From contig NZ_JBEXCV010000146.1 in the NCBI RefSeq assembly GCF_040605455.1, forward strand, positions 1 through 22,287: a stretch of 22,287 nucleotides of DNA, read 5' to 3'. Source of the DNA: Embleya sp040605455. Its GTDB lineage: Bacteria > Actinomycetota > Actinomycetes > Streptomycetales > Streptomycetaceae. Within the stretch, counting starts at the first letter, position 1, and every line of letters begins with the position of its first letter. The notes beneath the pieces are model-generated. The model had not been told where the DNA came from. It worked only from the letters and a program-made list of their open reading frames with translations, and ran no database searches. Position numbers and translations under genes: made by a program. Shown piece after piece: positions 19,423 to 22,287 of the stretch.

Positions 19423-21105
19423 GTGTCATTTCCAGACATGTCCAGAATCGGGGATACCGGGGCCACGCGGTATCTGTGCACGGGTGCGGAGATCGACGAG
19501 CGGTTCGCCGCCCGGGTGATCGAGGAACTGTGGGAGAACGCGCACCGGGATCGGGCGCCGTCCTACGGGTACAACGAACAGGCGGTTCTGGAGCATGCGT
19601 TGGCCGCGCGGCGGCGGCGCATCCTGCGCGACGTGATCGCACTCCTGGTGCCGGCGGTGATGTTCTTGATCGGCTTCGGCTTCGCGCCCGGGCTGTTCTG
19701 GCTGGCGATCGTGGTCTTCGTCGGGCTGTTCACGGTGCGCGCCGGGGTCGCCGGCGGAGGCGGCGTGCGCGACTTCCGGACCCGGGTGGCGGCGCAGGTG
19801 TCCTGGGTGGCGGCGCTGCTGTTCGGGCTGATGTTGTACGTGGGGGGCGGGGAGGGCGGTTTCCCGGCGGGCGACACCCTGGCGGTGACCGTACTGCCGA
19901 CCTACGCGATCGTGGTGTTCGTGGTGTGGATCGAGCGCATGCAGCAGCGGTCCACCGTGGTCTCGGATCTGGGACCGGGACGGACTTGGGTGCCGACCCG
20001 GCCGCCGGCCGACGGGACGGGTGACGCCGGACCCGGGGGTTTGCAGGGTGCGTTGGCGCAGGTGTTGCCGCCGCGGCCGACGCATGCGCCGGTCGTGCCG
20101 GAGGCGCCGTTCGCGCCCGCCGCGCCACCGATTCCGTCCACGGTGCGCTACAGCGGCTACCTGCCGTTCGTCGGCGCCGGCGAACTGGTGGAGAGCTGGA
20201 CCTTCCCGGTCGAGCTGCGCGGGGCCGAGCCGTCCGTGCTGGACGCGTCGCGCGACGGCAAGCAGCCGAAGAAGGGGTTCACCCCGTTCACGGTCGACGA
20301 ACTCACCAGCGCGATCTGCGCGTCGTTCGAGGACCTGGCCCGGTCCGAGGAGGGCCGGCATCGTTTGTCCGGGCTGAGCGTGCAGATGCACGAGTTCAGC
20401 AGTGGGGTGACCGGTGGTCCGGTGCCGCCGCCGGCCGAGGCCACCCGGCGCTACCTGTGCGTGCGGGTGGGCACGTGGTCGCAGGAGGTGGTGGTGTCGG
20501 TGCTGATCCGCTTCACGATGGACGGCCGACTGCTGTACACCGAACTGCACGAGCTGGTGCTGCCGCCGATCCGACCCGACTTCCACGTGGCCGACGAATG
20601 GCTGCACACCGCGGATGCGGCGACGCTGTGGGCCGCACTGGGCCGCTCGCTGGTGGAGGCCCCGGCGTTGATGATCTCCGCGACCGGTCGGTTGATGCGG
20701 GTGTGGGCCTCGTGGTGGCGCAGGGCGGGCAATCTGCGGGCGGCGCAGGAGCGTGCCGGGCGCAATCTGCCGGTGGACCGCGGGGCCCGCGCCTCGGTGC
20801 GCGAGCTCGGCGCGTCGGCGAACTACGCCACGTTCTTCCAGAACTCGGACGCGGAGAAGTACCTCAAGCTGATCGAGCGCAAGTTCACCGTCTTCGTGCT
20901 GGACTTCCTCCAGCGCCGGAACGTGGACGTGACCGAGTATCGCCAACGCAACGAGCTGGTCCTGAACAACGGGATCATCCAACACGTCTCCGGTGACCTG
21001 AACAACAGCGGCGCGATCGTCGCCGGCCGGGGCATCCAGGCGTCCGTACGAGGTTCCGGCGGAGCCGGATCGGGCGCACGATCGACAGCGGGAGGTACCA
21101 CATGA
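19423..21105 (+). CDS. Four-helix membrane protein with C-terminal GAIV repeat motif, unknown function
   Basis: I do not recognise a named family. The 560-residue product has a cytoplasmic N-terminus (RYLCTGAEIDERFA...APSYGYNEQAVLEHAL) of a kind I associate with uncharacterised Streptomyces membrane proteins. Four probable membrane segments follow, near 71-90, 91-106, 122-141 and 152-171, then a Pro-rich linker (about 185-240). A large soluble domain (about 240-510) comes next, so both ends should be cytoplasmic. The tail holds LNNGIIQHVSGD and then a 20-residue motif, N527 to G546, starting NNSGAIVAG. The same motif occurs twice in the next gene, whose ATG overlaps this stop (ATGA). The GTG at 19423 is chosen because AGGGGGG lies about 5 nt upstream; the ATG at 19438 has no ribosome site. 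Function unknown; the shared motif suggests interaction with the downstream product. Confidence 0.85.
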   Translation: MSFPDMSRIGDTGATRYLCTGAEIDERFAARVIEELWENAHRDRAPSYGYNEQAVLEHALAARRRRILRDVIALLVPAVMFLIGFGFAPGLFWLAIVVFVGLFTVRAGVAGGGGVRDFRTRVAAQVSWVAALLFGLMLYVGGGEGGFPAGDTLAVTVLPTYAIVVFVVWIERMQQRSTVVSDLGPGRTWVPTRPPADGTGDAGPGGLQGALAQVLPPRPTHAPVVPEAPFAPAAPPIPSTVRYSGYLPFVGAGELVESWTFPVELRGAEPSVLDASRDGKQPKKGFTPFTVDELTSAICASFEDLARSEEGRHRLSGLSVQMHEFSSGVTGGPVPPPAEATRRYLCVRVGTWSQEVVVSVLIRFTMDGRLLYTELHELVLPPIRPDFHVADEWLHTADAATLWAALGRSLVEAPALMISATGRLMRVWASWWRRAGNLRAAQERAGRNLPVDRGARASVRELGASANYATFFQNSDAEKYLKLIERKFTVFVLDFLQRRNVDVTEYRQRNELVLNNGIIQHVSGDLNNSGAIVAGRGIQASVRGSGGAGSGARSTAGGTT

Positions 21106-21464
21106 ACACCGCCGCATCGAACACCGCCGCATCGAACGCCGACGAACCGGACGAGAGCGAGCCGCGCGGGAACGACGGGATCAGCCTGTCGGGTGGCCCG
21201 GTGACCAACACCGGCGCGATCGTCGCGGGTGGCGACAACAGGGTCACCGTGCGCCGCACGGGAGCGGCCCGGGCCGCCCGCGGCGCCGCCCCCGGGCATC
21301 CGCTGACCAGCACGGGCGCGCTGGTCGGTGGCAGCGGCCACGAGGTGGACGTCGAGGACACCGGGGACATCGAGCCGGCCGACGCGGAGCCGCTCGGCGA
21401 ACCGGGCGAGGGCTCTCGCGGGCAGACACCGGAGGGGGAGCGGCCCGAGCCGGCTGGGCCGTAA
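21102..21464 (+). CDS. Small acidic protein with two copies of the GAIV motif, unknown function
   Basis: A 120-residue soluble, acidic, low-complexity protein with no membrane segment or signal peptide. It carries two copies of a 20-residue motif: 35-54 (TNTGAIVAGGDNRVTV...) and 69-88 (TSTGALVGGSGHEVDV...). These align without gaps to the C-terminal motif of the membrane protein encoded just upstream. The N-terminus has an exact five-residue duplication (NTAAS twice) encoded by a 15-bp tandem repeat. The ATG overlaps the upstream stop, and GGGAGG lies 6 nt before it, so the two genes are coupled. The glycine/asparagine turns and alternating Ile/Val resemble short beta-arch or beta-solenoid units. 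This is inference from pattern. No enzyme motif is visible. Confidence 0.75.
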   Translation: MNTAASNTAASNADEPDESEPRGNDGISLSGGPVTNTGAIVAGGDNRVTVRRTGAARAARGAAPGHPLTSTGALVGGSGHEVDVEDTGDIEPADAEPLGEPGEGSRGQTPEGERPEPAGP

Positions 21465-21539
21465 TAGTATGATCCGCCGGATTAGCCGAAGGGCCGTACG
21501 GCTCCCACTCGCGGGGCGCGGCAGCGTACTCTGTCCGAT

Positions 21540-21557
21540 GGCCGGGAATCCCCGGCC
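21540..21557 (+). other. Hairpin in the secG leader
   Basis: GGCCGGG and CCCGGCC form a 7-bp stem with loop AATC, ending 13 bases before the AGAAGGAG ribosome site of secG. A possible -10 (TACTCT, about 21527-21532) lies just upstream, so the stem would sit at the extreme 5' end of the mRNA. Role unknown. Confidence 0.35.
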
Positions 21558-21590
21558 CCCGTGTTCCGCCAGAAGGAGTTGGGCCCGGCC

Positions 21591-21827
21591 GTGGTCACCG
21601 GTTTCTCGATCGCCCTGATCGTCTTCAGCCTGCTCATGGTGCTGTTGGTGCTGCTGCACAAGGGCAAGGGCGGCGGCCTGTCCGACCTGTTCGGCGGCGG
21701 CATGTCCTCCTCGCTCGGCGGTTCGTCCGTCGTCGAGAAGAACCTCGACCGCATGACCATCATCGTCGGCGTGTGCTGGTTCGTGACGATTGTCGTACTC
21801 GGTCTGCTGCTCAAGAACACGTACTGA
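21591..21827 (+). CDS. secG: Preprotein translocase subunit SecG
   Basis: SecG is the small accessory subunit of the SecYEG channel and helps SecA-driven export. The 78-residue product has two membrane helices, about 4-22 (GFSIALIVFSLLMVLLVLL) and 52-73. They are joined by the typical glycine-rich cytoplasmic loop HKGKGGGLSDLFGGGM, ending in GGSSVVEKNLDR. The start is set at the GTG at 21591, which gives VVTGFSIAL as in relatives. AGAAGGAG lies 12 nt upstream, rather far, and an earlier GTG at 21561 would add ten unconserved residues. A position next to glycolytic tpiA is common in bacteria; here two unknown genes lie between them. A composite hairpin follows. Confidence 0.94.
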   Translation: MVTGFSIALIVFSLLMVLLVLLHKGKGGGLSDLFGGGMSSSLGGSSVVEKNLDRMTIIVGVCWFVTIVVLGLLLKNTY

Positions 21828-21858
21828 CAGCGCCGGTTCGGCTGATGTTTCCACCCGC

Positions 21859-21899
21859 GCGGTGGCCTTTCTGACGGACTGTCGGAAAAGGCCCACCGC
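21859..21899 (+). terminator. Composite terminator hairpin after secG
   Basis: GCGGTGGCCTTT (21859-21870) pairs with AAAGGCCCACCGC, with one bulged C, ending at 21899. An inner CTGAC/GTCGG stem (one wobble) extends it to loop GGACT. It lies 31 bases after the secG stop and has no T tract. Confidence 0.7.
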
Positions 21900-21926
21900 T
21901 CGGTTCAACCTTGCGCGAGGCGCACG

Positions 21927-21932
21927 TACACT
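21927..21932 (+). promoter_or_regulatory. Possible -10 box of rbpA
   Basis: TACACT lies about 57 bases upstream of the rbpA start. A GTTCAA 18 bases before it is a weak -35 candidate. A SigR-type GGGAAT-N18-GTT site was looked for, because rbpA of S. coelicolor is SigR-controlled as I recall, and was not found. Confidence 0.3.
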
Positions 21933-21988
21933 GGACGCCAAGCCGCGCAACGGGGGCGCGACCTCAAGGACCAAGGGGAGTTTTTACC

Positions 21989-22287
21989 GTGGCAAGTGGC
22001 AACGCCATCCGTGGGAGTCGGGTCGGCGCCGGCCCGATGGGGGAGGCAGAGCGCGGCGAAGCAGCCCCACGTCTCCGTATTTCTTTCTGGTGCGCGAACA
22101 AGCACGAGACGCAGCCGAGCTTCGCGACCGACGCTCAGGTCCCCGAGACGTGGGACTGCCCCCGCTGCGGCCTGCCCGCCGGGCAGGACCAGCACAACCA
22201 GCAGCCGTTCCAGACCGGCCCGGTCCATCCGGCGCCGCACACCCCGCCGAACGTGGATCCGAACCCGGACCACACGTCCAACCCGGC
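21989..22287 (+). CDS. rbpA: RNA polymerase-binding protein RbpA (partial, C-terminus off the right edge)
   Basis: RbpA binds the housekeeping sigma factor and RNA polymerase, stabilising open complexes in actinobacteria. The N-terminus MASGNAIRGSRVGAGPMGEA and the core domain (FWCANKHETQPSF... WDCPRCGLPAGQD) match the family closely. C35, H39, C57 and C60 sit at the zinc-binding positions. After GQD the family normally runs about a dozen residues and then EPYKTHLAYVRERR. Here at least 30 His/Pro/Asn-rich residues follow with no sign of that segment before the window ends at residue 99. The linker between the core domain and the basic/sigma-binding part therefore seems expanded, unless the C-terminus is missing. 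The start is a GTG at 21989 with AAGGGGAG 8 nt upstream. The gene was read directly from the sequence. Confidence 0.9.
   Translation, partial: MASGNAIRGSRVGAGPMGEAERGEAAPRLRISFWCANKHETQPSFATDAQVPETWDCPRCGLPAGQDQHNQQPFQTGPVHPAPHTPPNVDPNPDHTSNP

Noticed and set aside
21493..21502. GCCGTACGGC palindrome between the small acidic protein gene and secG
   Set aside because: Ten-base palindromes of this composition are expected by chance in DNA this GC-rich, and no second copy or promoter alignment supports a function.

Overview
The window is high-GC, densely coded DNA from an actinomycete, most likely a Streptomyces-like member of the Streptomycetaceae. Evidence: the rapZ-yvcK-whiA cluster, an RbpA gene, mycothiol-type enzymes, GTG/TTG starts, gap-pgk-tpiA followed by secG, and uvrA and uvrC bracketing a small Rieske gene. 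Base composition leaves long open frames opposite most real genes; these are shadows.

Layout. (1) Positions 1-1616, minus strand: a LuxR-type HTH gene cut by the left edge, a metallo-beta-lactamase-fold hydrolase and a DinB/maleylpyruvate-isomerase-like, probably mycothiol-dependent enzyme. (2) A 355-bp divergent control region. (3) 1972-10389, plus strand: uvrA, a Tat-type Rieske lipoprotein, uvrC, rapZ, yvcK and whiA. rapZ/yvcK and yvcK/whiA overlap. (4) 10514-15859: an Eis-like acetyltransferase, a large secreted M14 carboxypeptidase and a Pro/Gly-rich four-helix membrane protein. (5) 16058-19173: glycolytic gap, pgk and tpiA. (6) 19423-21464: two overlapping genes of unknown function, a four-helix membrane protein and a small acidic protein. 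(7) 21591 to the right edge: secG and the start of rbpA.

How it fits together: excision repair (uvrA, uvrC), a growth/sporulation regulatory operon (rapZ-yvcK-whiA), lower glycolysis, a protein-export subunit and an RNA polymerase cofactor form a housekeeping backbone. Accessory-looking genes are set into it. A DNA-damage-type promoter motif is visible just before uvrC and would start transcription at the uvrC ATG.

The most novel feature is the 19423-21464 gene pair. The membrane protein ends with a 20-residue motif ([NT]-[NS]-[ST]-G-A-[IL]-V-[AG]-G...V..[ST]-G) that recurs twice in the small protein encoded by the overlapping next gene. A shared short motif between a membrane-anchored protein and a soluble partner resembles homotypic amyloid-type signalling arrangements, but the function is inference only. 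Several strong hairpins separate the transcription units. One, with a true T tract, lies immediately before a gene's ribosome binding site.
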